Source of the DNA: Acanthosepion pharaonis
Taxonomy: Eukaryota > Mollusca > Cephalopoda > Sepiida > Sepiidae
NCBI GenBank assembly: GCA_903632075.3
Contig: CAHIKZ030005407.1
Coordinates: 822,501-886,500 of the forward strand
Direction of reading: 5' to 3'
DNA: 64,000 nucleotides
A model generated the notes under the pieces. It worked only from the letters and a program-made list of their open reading frames with translations, had not been told where the DNA came from and did no database searches. Positions within the stretch are counted from its first letter, which is position 1. Each line of letters opens with the position of its first letter. Position numbers and translations under genes: made by a program. Below, one piece after another: positions 32,810 to 43,500 of this stretch.

Positions 32810-33459
32810 CTAGCAGTAGAGCCCGGCGTTGCCCGGGGATGTAACAGTAAGAGATAGATCAAGTATCGACCATCATAAAGACTGAAAAATAAAATTGTCA
32901 AAGATTATTGTTTAAGGTTGACGGACACACGTCTTAATTAGTTTTTTTGTTTTGTTTTTTGTTTTTGTTTTTTACGAATTGGTCGAACTCAAACAAAAAC
33001 ATTGTTTTCAATCGTTATGAGTCTACCAATTGAATAGAATTTTATTATAAACAATTGTCTTGTAAATGTTTTTTTTAAAGCATTCTGAATGTAAAAATAA
33101 AGAAAAAAGTGTGCAAGACAATAAGAAACACTACCAAAAAAAAAAGTGAGTTGTTGAAATCGGTTGAAAAATGTAGGAAATCCGATCCATATATAAACGA
33201 ACACACACACAACCTGGGTTTTATAAGTATAACTCGATACGAGTTGTCCCTCTTTCATTCTCGTGTTTTCAAATTGATTTCGTGCAAAAACAATTGTATT
33301 TTTTCCAATTTTTTGGCGCTGTCAGAACCATCGCAAGGTAATTTTACATAGTCCTGTGAAGTTTTGTTGAAATCGGTTGAAAAATGTAGGAAATCTGATC
33401 CAATATATAAACGTACAGACACACACACACACACAACCTGGGTTTTATAATAAGTATGA
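32810..33459 (-). mobile_element. Helitron-like non-autonomous element, copy 3
   Basis: Minus strand: host A, then TC at 33459, and at the other end hairpin CCCGG-GCAACG-CCGGG, eight bases, CTAG (32810), host T. Uninterrupted family C copies at 32180-32205 and 51249-51275 show the same flanks joined, so the boundaries are well supported. A tail module ending AACCTGGGTTTTATAAGTAT occurs twice inside (about 33140-33230 and 33360-33459). No Rep/helicase ORF. Confidence 0.7.
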
Positions 33460-33653
33460 TTTCAACCGGCAGTAGTACTGGCTGCTCAATCAATGAATGT
33501 CGAATGTTTTTATAAGGAGACGACCAGTATTAGCATTACTAACGTCCTGAAAACCTAACAAGTAACGGAATTTTGTAGCTTTAAACCCGTAGTCAGTTCT
33601 TTTCTAATTAATAGCAAACAATATTCAGACTCTAATTCAAATAGACAAATATA
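33460..33653 (+). mobile_element. Repeat family C, copy 2, right part
   Basis: Continues TTTCAACC...GCTCAATCAATG and AATGTCGAATGTTTTTATAA as in the other copies, then decays. Confidence 0.5.
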
Positions 33654-33754
33654 TTAGGTTGGTGCAAAAATAATGACGTAAGAATGTCGTTTTTTGACGT
33701 TAAAAATACGTCAAAAAACGACATTATTATGTCATTATTTTTGCACCAACCTAA
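33654..33754. mobile_element. Palindromic mariner MITE (MADE1-like)
   Basis: 101 bp, almost one hairpin: arms of about 47 bases starting TTAGGTTGGTGCAAAAATAA, flanked by TA (33652-33653, 33755-33756). The terminus matches the mariner-type end known from human MADE1 (from memory). No coding capacity. Confidence 0.85.
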
Positions 33755-33917
33755 TATAATAATAATAATTTCTTCTTTAAAAACTTCAGAAAATAATTAA
33801 TGATATCGAATACCTCTGTGTTGTATTCGTTCTCAATCGGAATACTAATGAATATTACGGTTCTTTGTTGCTTACCTTCTCCCACCTGGATCTACCTCTA
33901 ATTTCCTAGGCTTTATA

Positions 33918-34144
33918 CAGGGTGATTAAAAATGCTGACACTTTTATGGGAGTATCTTTTTTTATAATAAATGTACTCCCATCGAACAGTTAACATTTTT
34001 TAATTCTCCGTGGAAGATTGCAGGAATGTGTTTGACAGGGATGGTGAATATATGGAGACTATTTGAGATCATAATATTAGTTTTGCTTTTCTAGTTAATT
34101 TACCCCCAAAGAGGTCTTCTTAACAGATTTTTTTAATCACTCTC
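33918..34144. mobile_element. Tc1/mariner-type MITE
   Basis: 227 bp with imperfect inverted ends (left CAGGGTGATTAAAAATGCTG, right complement GAGAGTGATTAAAAAAATCTG-like) and TA flanks. No ORF. Confidence 0.55.
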
Positions 34145-34239
34145 TATAAACTGTTAAATATTAATGCAAACGAATTAAAAATATTTTTCTTCATTCTTTT
34201 TTTCATGACAAAGAACAGATTAAATACTTACGCATGACA

Positions 34240-34947
34240 AAATCCAACACACACACATACAAAGATAAATACATACACGTGTGTATGTCTGTTTCATTAG
34301 TGTCTCTTTCATGTCACTTTCATTACACGTGTGTGTCTGTTTCATTAGAGTTTGTGTGTCTGTTTCATTACTATGTGTGTGTGCTTCATTACTCTTTGTG
34401 TACCAGTTTCATGACTATGTGTGTCTGTACCTGTTCCATTAATATTTGGGCGTGTGCGCCTGTTTCATTATTGTGTGTGCGTATGTGCATGTTTCATTAC
34501 TGTGTGTGCGTATGAGCCTGTTTCACTACTGTGTGTGCATGTGTGTGTGCATGTGTGTCTGTTTCATTACTGTGTGTGTTTGTTTCCTTACAGTGTATGT
34601 GAGTGTGACTGTTTCATTACTGTGTGTGCATGTGTGCTTGTTTCATTACTCTGTGTGTTTGTTTCCTTACAGTGTATGTGGGTGTGCCTGCTTCATTACT
34701 GTGTGTGTGTGTATGTGCCTGTTTCATTACTGTGTATGCGTGTTTACCTGTTTCATTACTGTTTACATGTGTATCTCTTTCATAACTTTGTGTTTCCATT
34801 TGTGACTGTGTCTGTGCCTGTTTATTACTATGTGTGCCTGTGTATGTGCGTGTGCCTGTTTCAAATTTTTGTGTGTACGCTTTTATCAGTTTCAATGCTG
34901 TGTATGTCTGTTTAAATACTCCCGATAAGCGTGCGTGTGTCTTTCAT

Positions 34948-34989
<42 letters not shown>

Positions 34990-34990
34990 C
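34240..34990. repeat. Degenerate GT-rich minisatellite
   Basis: Roughly 25-40-base units built as GTTTCATTACTGTGTGTG with GT runs of varying length. Cys/Val/Phe-rich ORFs over it are repeat products. Confidence 0.85.
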
Positions 34991-35786
34991 ATTAATTATA
35001 TTTTAATATATTCTTTATAAAATACATGTAAAATTGTATGGATTTCTGCAGTGGAGGTATTTACGCCATCTATAAAATGTTTGCAACAAAAAGACATAAA
35101 ACAAAAGCGCTATACACGACTGTTTGAACGTCTATGAAATAGCTATTCTGTGAAATAAAAGAAGAAATAAGCGTCTGCTTGTCTGCCTTTTAATACCAGC
35201 ATAATCCATGTCCAAATTTCTATATTTTGAACAAAGAAAAATCCACCTTACTGATCAGCTAGAGAGGGGCGCATCAGGGTTAGGTCTGTGACCCTAAGCA
35301 AAACTGATAGAAAGCGTGAAGTTTTGAAGATGCAACATCAGCAGTTCCTGCTGTGATGTATATTTACTACAGCCAGTTGTCTGCGTCTACTACCGCTTTT
35401 GTAGTATAAGCTCACTACATATTTATATAATGAGCACATGTGTATATATATATGCGCCGATGTCTTACATCAGATTTATTCTAAAGAATCATATTCTCTA
35501 GAAATAATTACATGTATATGTGTATTTGTCCATGTGCGTGCTACACTAATTTTATTCTTAAAATAATATTTTCTAAAAAAATATGTGCATAAGCTAGCAA
35601 AAGCTCCAACGATAAATCATTTTGCTTTTAGTTTTCATATGCTTCGGTTAAAACGTTTTGACATTAGAAATCGTATTTCATTGTTTGTATTTTGGAGGAT
35701 ATGCTGACTGCCAACGAATCCCTAGGTATCTTCTAAAGATATTTCTTCAAATCTTTTGTAACATGATGTCATCACTGATTCTACAG
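34991..35786. other. AT-rich DNA upstream of a putative exon
   Basis: No repeat family recognised; ends in a T-rich acceptor-like stretch. Confidence 0.3.
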
Positions 35787-35968
35787 ACTTGTGTGTTGCT
35801 GGATGACCAGAACTTTTTAAGAGGAGAGAAAGACTTCCATTACCTAAGCTCTTCTTTATCCTTAAATACAAAAGTATCACGTTTTGGATTAGTGCGCAGC
35901 ATCTGTGAAGAGGATCAGTGTCGTTCCTTTGCTTCGGACCAGTGTAGCATTTGTAGACTGTGTGAAAA
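35787..35968 (+). CDS. Possible extracellular Cys-rich exon (PAN/Apple-like?)
   Basis: Acceptor-like ATCACTGATTCTACAG precedes, donor-like GTATAC follows; 182 bases stay open in the frame starting ACT TGT. Residues: TCVLLDDQNFLRGEKDFHYL..., then LVRSICEEDQCRSFASDQCS and ICRLCEKY. The CxxxDQCRSFA...C.ICRLC spacing resembles short PAN/Apple-type domains, but with too few landmarks to be sure. A Tc1 element starts 22 bases after the donor. A possible phase-compatible signal-peptide exon is at 27272-27337. Confidence 0.3.
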
Positions 35969-35989
35969 GTATACCCACCCCCATACATA

Positions 35990-36925
35990 CAGTGCTGTTC
36001 GATAAAAGTGGCTTACCTGATTTTTTTACTTAAAATTTTTTTCGCCTATTGTTTTTGGGGTCAAACTAATTTTTAATCTTTCTAATATAAAGACCCCTTT
36101 CCGACCTAGTAAAAAAGTTTACTCGCCCTAAGGTATTCTATTGACAATTATAATTTTGGATATAAATGAGATTTAGGGAAAAACTCTATGCAAAAAAAGT
36201 GACTCACTTATTTCCTGCAACTAGTAATCAATAGAAACATAACCGAACAGCTTTAAATAAAGAATAATAGAGGTATAATTTATTTATAATAGGTAATATA
36301 GTTCGAAATATTTAATAATCTATGGGTCCTCCTTTATTTTGAATAACCTTTTCAACCCTTTTTGACATTGACTTGATTAGGTTCTGACAAATCTCATCTC
36401 CAAGCATTGAATTCCATTCGGATATGAAATTCACAATCAAATCCTCAACTGCTTCCTCGAGAGCCTGTACTTTATAATACTCCATAAGTTTTCTATGGGT
36501 TTGAGGTCAGGAGATCGGGGCGGCCATGTCATAACACTCACCTGCTTCTCATCAAAGTATTCCTTCATCAATTTTGATTTGTGACAGGGAGCATTATCCT
36601 GCATAAAAATGAGCTTGGTGGAGTCGATTTGCACCCTTTCAGCAGAAGGGAGCAGACAAGACTCTAAAATTCTCTTGTACTGCTCGCTCCTGAGGGTCTT
36701 TTCAATAGGTTTTAAGAAACCAGTTCCATGAAAAGAAAAGCATCCCCAGAACATTATACTGAACGGATGCTTGACAGCACTTACTGCTAAATTCAAAGAG
36801 CTTTCAAAGCTTCTTCTTCGGATTATAGATCGCTTATCCTTTGAATTTAGCTCAACTTTCGTTTCATCGGAGAAGAGAACATTTAGTAAAAAAATCAGGT
36901 GAGTCACTTTTATCGAACAGCACTG
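35990..36925. mobile_element. Tc1-like transposon, internally deleted
   Basis: 936 bp between inverted repeats of about 44 bases (CAGTGCTGTTCGATAAAAGT start, three mismatches) with TA flanks (35988-35989, 36926-36927). Full Tc1 elements are about 1.6 kb. Here the right TIR is joined directly to the transposase catalytic domain, so the N-terminal DNA-binding region is deleted. Confidence 0.85.
36312..36882 (-). pseudogene. Tc1-like transposase, catalytic domain only, frameshifted
   Basis: Minus strand from an ATG at 36882: LFSDETKV (first Asp), SIMFWGCFSFHGTGFLKPI, LIFMQDNAPCHKSKLM (second Asp), WPPRSPDLKPIENLW (Glu). The spacing between second Asp and Glu is 34 residues, the DD34E signature. 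After SIIKYRLSR the frame shifts near 36460 and the usual C-terminus (IVNFISEWNSM, LIKSMSKRVEKVI) continues in another frame to a stop at 36312. All three catalytic residues survive, but without helix-turn-helix domains it should not bind TIRs. The open frame past 36882 into LINE and TA sequence is read-through. Confidence 0.85.
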
Positions 36926-36926
36926 T

Positions 36927-36927
<1 letters not shown>

Positions 36928-36983
<56 letters not shown>
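36928..36983. repeat. (AC)n/(TA)n microsatellite
   Basis: Short AC run then about 20 TA units, directly after the Tc1 element. Confidence 0.9.
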
Positions 36984-36985
<2 letters not shown>

Positions 36986-36989
36986 CGAT

Positions 36990-37110
36990 TTCAGCCCAGT
37001 CAAAGCAGTAAAGCCACGAAGACACACGGGGTTACTGGGTGTGGAAGAATTAGGAACAGAAGCATTACTGATGAGAGGGATTATTATTTTGGCCATGGAG
37101 GCTCCATAGA
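36990..37110 (-). mobile_element. LINE family A, 3' tail
   Basis: Antisense 3' UTR (AGCCACGAAGACACACGGGG, TTACTGGGTGTGGAAGAATT) with little coding sequence. Confidence 0.6.
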
Positions 37111-37234
37111 TAATTTTCATTTACTTTTTATTTATTAAATGATCACCATTAGAATAGCGAGTGATGTTGTATGAACGCAAGTGAAGGAAGAGTAAGATAT
37201 ATAGAATAGATAGTGGTCAACTCTAGTCTTAATT

Positions 37235-37690
37235 ATATTTTTTTAATCGATATCACCCCATGCAAGGCAGTAAAGCCACTAAGACACAAGGGGTTACTGG
37301 GCGTGGAAGAATTAATTAATTACTTCTCACCAATGGAATACGAAGGGAATAAGGACTTTTTGAAGTTAAGCGCGGCACTAGACTGGCATCGAGATCTCAT
37401 CAATTTACAGTTCAAATGGCTAGATGTATCTGTAAATTCCATGCTAACAGTTTCTTTTGTCGCACTTCTAGCTTGTGGAACCCCCTTCGGGCTCCATGCT
37501 TTCCAGCCAGTTTTAATTTGCTAGGATTTAAATGCAATGTCAATCACTATCTACTGTCCTCCTGATTACTCTTTTCTCTTCCCGCTCATTAGTAATGTTT
37601 CTGTTCCCAATTCTTCCACGCCCAGTAACCCCTTCTGTCTTTACTGCCTTACATGGTGTGATACCCGATTAAAAAGATATAATCATGTCG
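37235..37690. mobile_element. Two LINE family A ends, outward-tailed inverted pair
   Basis: 37245-37315 is an antisense tail (CACTAAGACACAAGGGGTTA); 37390-37690 is a sense C-terminus (VALLACGTPFGLHAFQPVLI region) with its own 3' tail (CAGTAACCCCTTCTGTCTTT). The two tails are complementary over about 60 bases. Confidence 0.65.
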
Positions 37691-37935
37691 AGTTGACCAT
37701 TAGCTATTTTACATATCCTACTCTCCCTTTTCGTGCGTCCATACAACATCCGCATTGAATAAGCCTCTATCTTGAGTGGCTCATGGGACTTTTTACTGGT
37801 GATCATTTAATATTAAAATTAACCATGAAGCTTCCATGGCCAAAATGGTTTTGGAGCCGTCCATGTAAAAGTTCAAACCACTGCTCTAAAGTTTAAAAGA
37901 ACTTGTCCACCTAGACTGCTGGTATTGAAAAGCAA

Positions 37936-37981
<46 letters not shown>

Positions 37982-39005
37982 GGTAAAAATTCACTATGAA
38001 AATACTACCTCAGCATCCTACTGATAAAATTCCGTTCAAGCAGCATTATTCTCTCAAATATTTTATGTCTGTTACACATTGTACCGTGTTTTCCTTTTTT
38101 CTTTTTTTTTTTTTTTTTGTTTCGCATATTTTTTTAATGTCTCTTTGCTTGTCTTTTTAACTTTTAATTTAATATCTCGTTTCGAAAGTTCTAGAGTAAG
38201 TCAACGCGAACTTTCTGTTTTTTAACATCTGTTTATTTTAATGGTCTTATTAGGCTGATATCTCATTCACTACCCTACACACTAATTTCTTTCTTGAAGA
38301 GCTTAGACTGTGCGATAAAGAGTCAAGGACCAGCGTAAATATTTTATCTTCATATCAAAGCGACGGATGTGACCTAAACTCATATTGAGTGTATTTTCAA
38401 CGAAAGGAAAACCTGGCTGCTTTGCCATTGGGCCTTACGCTAAAAGCAGATGGCCAAGCCATTAAAATTGTAGATATGATGATTCTCTTATTGCCTCAAT
38501 GATATATTATAGCAGATAAATGTATACAAGATGTCAGGTTTTATTTTGAAAGTTGATGTTTTCACAATGAAATTGGTGTTACCCAAACTATATTTAGAGC
38601 ATTTTCAGGACATTTTTAAAAAAAAAAATATTAATTTATAACTTCTTGTTGGACGTATCGGAATTTATTAGGTAAAGTATAATATAAACATTTATTTATA
38701 AATAGGTTTATCCTTTGTCTGGGATTGGATTTCCCATTCCTTCAACTCTGGATTTCTAACGTCGTCGCATGAACTCTGAAATTTTATTTTGTAATTATTA
38801 TTTTTTTTTTCTTTTCCTAATAGGAGTAAATAGGCTTAACTATCGTCCGGTTCATACACCTCCCCGGTCTTTTGGAAATGTGCAGAGGTATAGGCCTTGT
38901 TTCATGTTTAAGATTGGGTTTCCAGTTCCTTCTAAAGTCTATTCTATACGTCTAGCGTTTCAGTTAACGTTATTCACTCATTAAATCTTAATCTCTTTAA
39001 GTCCA
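37691..39005. other. AT-rich DNA with small repeats
   Basis: (TA)n at 37932-37980. Near 38845-38970 lies an antisense copy of the repeat at 7570-7640 and 17262-17330. No gene seen. Confidence 0.35.
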
Positions 39006-39412
39006 GAACCGTCCTGGGTATGACGATAAACTACATCCACGTCCTGGGTACGACGATAAACTACATCCACGTCCTGGGTATGACGATAAACTACATCCGC
39101 GTCCTGGGTATGACGATAAACTATATCCGCGTCCTAGGTATGACGATAAACTACATCCACGTCCTGGGTATGACGATAAACTACATCCGCGTCCTGGGTA
39201 TGACGATAAACTATATCCGCGTCCTAGGTATGACGATAAACTACATCCACGTCCTGGGTATGACGATAAACTACATCCACGTCCTGGGTATGACGATAAA
39301 CTATATCCGCGTCCTGGGTATGACGATAAACTACATCCACGTCTTGGGTACGACGATAAATTACATCCACGTCCTGGGTATGACGATAAACTACATCCGC
39401 GTCCTGGGTAAG
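39006..39412. repeat. 30-bp minisatellite, about 13.5 copies
   Basis: Unit GACGATAAACTACATCCACG plus TCCTGGGTAT, with CAC/CGC and CTG/CTA variants repeated in blocks (three-unit blocks at 39065-39154 and 39155-39244 carry the same variants). Exactly ten codons, so both strands hold decapeptide-repeat frames. A near-identical single stretch of the unit occurs in unrelated sequence at 46646-46668. Confidence 0.9.
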
Positions 39413-39500
39413 CAATACATTTTTTTTTAAAATATTACCAGCAATAAAAATCTTGTCGGCATTAAATAAGCCATTGAGGTTGATATACCGTAAAACAAAC
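39413..39500 (+). mobile_element. Repeat family F, 3' end
   Basis: GGCATTAAATAAGCCATTGA and TGATATACCGTAAAAC parallel 46885-46925 and the complement of 8230-8300. Confidence 0.45.
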
Positions 39501-39519
39501 CAAACCAAATCAAGTCCAG

Positions 39520-39640
39520 AATTAGTTGTTATCTTTCCTGCATAGCCCCAATAACTTCTTGCCCTTTCTTACGCTAATATAACTCCACACGGTATCCCTC
39601 TACCTTGAGTGTCACTTGGGTCTTGTATTGGAATAATATT
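39520..39640 (+). mobile_element. LINE family B, 3' tail
   Basis: CCCTCTACCTTGAGTGTCAC and GGTCTTGTATTGGAATAA: the family B 3' signature, then an A-rich tail. Confidence 0.5.
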
Positions 39641-39876
39641 AGTAAATAATAAAAAAAAAAAATAAATAAATAATAAAATATTCAAATGATATAAGCTACA
39701 AAAACATCACAGATTAACACAATATACTAACATCACTAAGACCAATCCCATGACCGGAAGTGGTCGTAGAGTCGCCGCGCAGCTGAACACCTGACTAACT
39801 CCTGCTACATGTCCTGGTTCTTTGTGGATGATCTTCCAGACTCCTCAGTGACGTTATTAAACCATTCCCTCTTTCT

Positions 39877-39909
<33 letters not shown>

Positions 39910-39949
39910 GGGTGGGGGTCTCAAGATTATAGCAGTGGAAAGAATACTA

Positions 39950-40545
39950 ATTCTTTTGAAGTGTCCATTTCAAATTTCTGACAAAGGTTATGATGTATTC
40001 CAATTGACCTCTTCCTTGATTCATGGTGTCACGCACTGTATCATTTGTGATTAGGCCTACGCAGGAAATACCTAGGGTAGGTCTGTAGCATCTCCTTTCA
40101 AATGCTTGGATTGTTTCCTGCAATTCTGTTGTTAATGTCCAATATTCGCAGGAGTACAGAAAAAACTGTGGGGGTCAATGCACGGAAAAATCCAATTTTA
40201 GGTTTCAAACAGATATTCCTCTTTTTCCAAATGGATTTTAGTTTTGCGATAGCAGCCACTGTTTGGGCTGCTCTTGAAATTATATCTATACAATAATATC
40301 CTGTATACCTGAACAAATTATTAGTTTATACTTCTACATTTTAATATTGGCTCCTTAACATTCTATAACCTTCATCATACGTTTTATTCATTGATTTTTG
40401 TGAACTTGCAACATCAAGCTTAATTGCTTTCCAGAAATCTTCTTTCCTTGATATTGTATTCCATTCTCATATTTACCTCTTTCAATTCGAAACTAAATCT
40501 TTTCTGTTGGCTTAGCTTTTTAATCCCTATTGATCCACTAGTGGA
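39950..40545 (-). mobile_element. LINE fragment, C-terminal (family G)
   Basis: Minus: AAQTVAAIAKLKSIWKKRNI, then CLKPKIGFFRALTPTVFSVL, the usual post-RT stretch of many LINEs (KLK.IW....IS...K..LL.ALV.S). Flanking antisense to 40545 encodes decayed sequence of the same kind. Confidence 0.6.
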
Positions 40546-40674
40546 ACATATTTAAAACATGTTTTTGATACCAGACGAACATTAACTTTAATTATTTTAT
40601 CGATAATATACAAGGAAAAAAAATGAAATGAAATATGTGCTTAGACATTGATTTAAAATACAAATAATGTTTGT

Positions 40675-40790
40675 GTAGTATCGAGTTCGAATTCCAGTCG
40701 TGTTTATTACATTTACTTACCCGAAAATACCATTGGGAAGGGTATGAATCTATTTGTTTCCACCGGCTATTGGTTAAGGACTTGCATCTG
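40675..40790 (+). mobile_element. SINE S2 fragment
   Basis: GAGTTCGAATTCCAGTCGTG (T-arm-like), TTACATTTACTTACCCG, then CACCGGCTATTGGTTAAGG. Same order as 61960-62090. Confidence 0.5.
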
Positions 40791-41248
40791 GAAAAAATTA
40801 TTTTTCTCAAAAATTGTTAATGCAATATTCATTCACAAAAAATCTTAGGATCCAAAATGTTTCGTCTTTAAATAATTCGTATAATAATGTTTATTCATTT
40901 TTGTGTATTTTTCGCTTATATAGTTTTCTTCTATTCTAAATTTTTGTATCTGACCCCAAATGACCAAAAGGATTAAACCTAAGCAAAGAACCGAGAAAGG
41001 CCGGTTTCCTCCTTCACCCACTTACCTTAAAATTCCCCAGTGGCCTATATAAAGGCACGAGAAAAGAGTCGCGAGATATATGTAGATCGATTGAGGCATG
41101 AAACTGATAATCACCATGCAGTGTTAATTCCTATGTCTGCACTGTCTGCATGTATAAACGTTCTTTCTCCGATACCTAGCACTCTTTCCCCCATACGCAA
41201 AGTCCTTTGAACATTTACGAATTAATTTATACTCTACTGACCACAGCT
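40791..41248. other. Unclassified DNA
   Basis: No gene or repeat family recognised. Confidence 0.3.
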
Positions 41249-42285
41249 TTTTAGTGTTCATTGTTCCACTAGTGGAACATATTTTAGCTGTTTTTTTTTT
41301 ATGCAAGATGAACAGTAATTCTGATTATTTTATCGATAATATACACGGAAATTACTAAACATACAACGCGGATCTCGCATAAGCTTTTCCACCGACCGGG
41401 CAATGATTACCCCACTTTCCACCGACCGGGCAATGATTACCCCACTTTGCATTCCGATTCTCAATCTCGTCAGTGGGCACCGAAAGTTGGGGAAGATATT
41501 CACTAACCACCCCACGTGGTCTGATGTGGCACAAGGCCGAAGTTTATTGTGGGGTATCCGGGTAGGCTCGACCAAAAATTCTCCGTAGACTCCGGGGTCA
41601 GGTAGCTGTCTCCCAAGACGAGACTCTGCCTTTCGACATAGCCTCGTCTGGAGATCCTCTCTGCCCGGAGTTCCCAAATGGAAGGCCGAAAGTTGGGGAA
41701 GAGCGTGCTGCAAGGCCACAAGGTAACACGGTGAAAGATAAACTCCACGTCGAGAAATAGGAACGTGAACCCTGTTTCCCATATTATATGTAGATGTTTT
41801 ATTCAGGGTCTCGCCAGCTCGCCTGGGTGGGTACGCAGGTGATACCTGGGACCACTTCTGCTATGTCAACTCTTCCCCCTACCAACTCCTCGTCCATGTA
41901 CTTATCCAAACGTGTTGTATGACGATACGAATAGCGGCTTCGAAATTGCGCAACGGAACACGTCCGATTACCGCTAAGAGTGAACCAGAACTCACTCCGA
42001 TCCCAAGCTTAACTAATTAATATAGACGAACACCCGGTTTTGTTGCCACTTGATCTCAAAGAACACCTAATCCACTCTTTTACTTTGCATTCTCCTTCAG
42101 TCAAAGAGGAAGCCGCTTAATAGACCGAAATTCGCAAACAATTTCTGGTCCATCAAACTGAAACACTTCAGATCAACATAAAGCCACATCTTCCATTTTT
42201 ATCACATCCTGTTAATGCTCGTCTCGTATTAAAATAAATATTTTTTTAAAATGATGTTCCACTAGTGAAACAATGGACACTAAAA
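41249..42285. mobile_element. Unclassified element with inverted termini
   Basis: Ends TTTTAGTGTTCATTGTTCCA (41249) and, complementary, TTTTAGTGTCCATTGTTTCA (42285), continuing through the palindrome GTTCCACTAGTGGAAC. About 29 of the first 31 bases agree. A third, unpaired copy of the terminus is at 40535-40615. Inside are a 31-bp tandem duplication (41385-41446) and a diverged S1 body (about 41520-41790). No transposase. Confidence 0.45.
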
Positions 42286-42839
42286 TGTTAATATCTGGAA
42301 ATACTAGGAGCTATTCCATTAATTTGGAGTCTTTTAATTTTTTGGTAGTGGGGACAAAGTGAGCAATAATTTGTTATCAGAATATAAAGTAGCGTTATCA
42401 TACTTGAATATGCTTTTTAGCTAAAATATTCTTTGTCGGATATACCATTTAAAAAAACTCTTACAATAATTCTCGATATTTCTCTTAAGCAATCATCAAC
42501 TTTGAAAAGATCTATTATTTCACTACCTACAAGTACTCACCGAAAACAATATTACATGCCCTCCCCGTTGCCTTTATTAAATTTTATTGGCTGACTATTT
42601 CTATGGACCTAACCATCAAGTCCTTCCAATGTAGCTCTACGTTCATTATTAAAAAATTATGTTGAGAAATCAGTTTTCATGTACTTCTTCGTCCAATTTG
42701 CGTTTCTCTTTCTATTGTTTACAGGTGATAATTTAATTGCTTGCATATTTTTCGCTAATGTTTTTAAATATTCGGCATCTTTTCCATTCCTTTATATTTG
42801 TCGATTTTGTAGCAGCAGATTTAAATCATTTCTTTACTT
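42286..42839. other. AT-rich DNA, nothing recognised
   Basis: No gene or family recognised. Confidence 0.3.
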
Positions 42840-43500
42840 TTTTATCATTTCACCTCAAGCAAGGCAATAAAGCCACTAAGACGCAAGGGGTTACTAAGTG
42901 TGAGAGAATATGAGAAAAAGTATTGAGGGGAGAACAATAAAAGAACGTGAATTAAGAAGGCAGAAGATAACGACTGACATTGCATTTAAATTTCTGAAGA
43001 CCAAAGTTGACTGGAAAGGAATAAGCTGGAAGAGAGTTCCACAAGTGAGAAGTGCGATAGAAGAAACTCTTAGCATAGAACTTACGGTTATATATAGTCA
43101 TTTCAGCTGTAAATTGATGAGATCGTGCGATTAATCTAGTATTGCGTTGCAATTCATAAAGTTGTAGGTACCATAGCGGAATGTTCATCAGAACAATTAC
43201 GATGAAAGTATTTGTAGAAATGGCATAGGAAAGCTACGTTACGGCGGTGGGAAAGTGACTGAAGCCGAGATGCCAGGTCAGAACCAATAACATTGCGGGT
43301 TGTTTTTCATTTTATCAAGAATTTCTAAATATATAGCAGGATCACTGGACGATATGTCGCAGCAATATTCATAGATTAGACGAATGGTAGACTTATAAAC
43401 ATGTAAGATAGATTCAGGAGAGAAAAATTGTCTAGCACTACACAGAACGAACTTTCTTGGCAGCAGACCTAGCAATGGATTCATTGCATGTCAGTCCATT
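42840..43500 (-). mobile_element. LINE family A, 3' end
   Basis: Minus: LCSARQFFSPESILHVYKST, YEYCCDI, then RLIARSHQFTAEMTIYNRKF and YRTSHLWNSLPAYSFPV, 3' UTR at 42850-42900 (CACTAAGACGCAAGGGGTTA). Nearly the same structure as 29820-30560; frames broken. Confidence 0.7.

Noticed and set aside
34234..34915. Cys/Val/Phe-rich ORF of 164 residues
   Set aside because: Read through the GT-rich minisatellite; overlapping frames look the same.
36437..37120. 227-residue ORF as a host-transposase fusion gene
   Set aside because: Its N-terminal third is antisense LINE A tail and TA/AC repeat outside the Tc1 TIR; only the part below 36882 is transposase.
39006..39412. CRISPR array (30-bp period) and likewise 63188-63545 (35-bp period)
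   Set aside because: Units are contiguous with no unique spacers, and the context is eukaryotic.
41330..41782. 150-residue minus ORF
   Set aside because: Covers the diverged S1 body and a tandem duplication; no protein family pattern.
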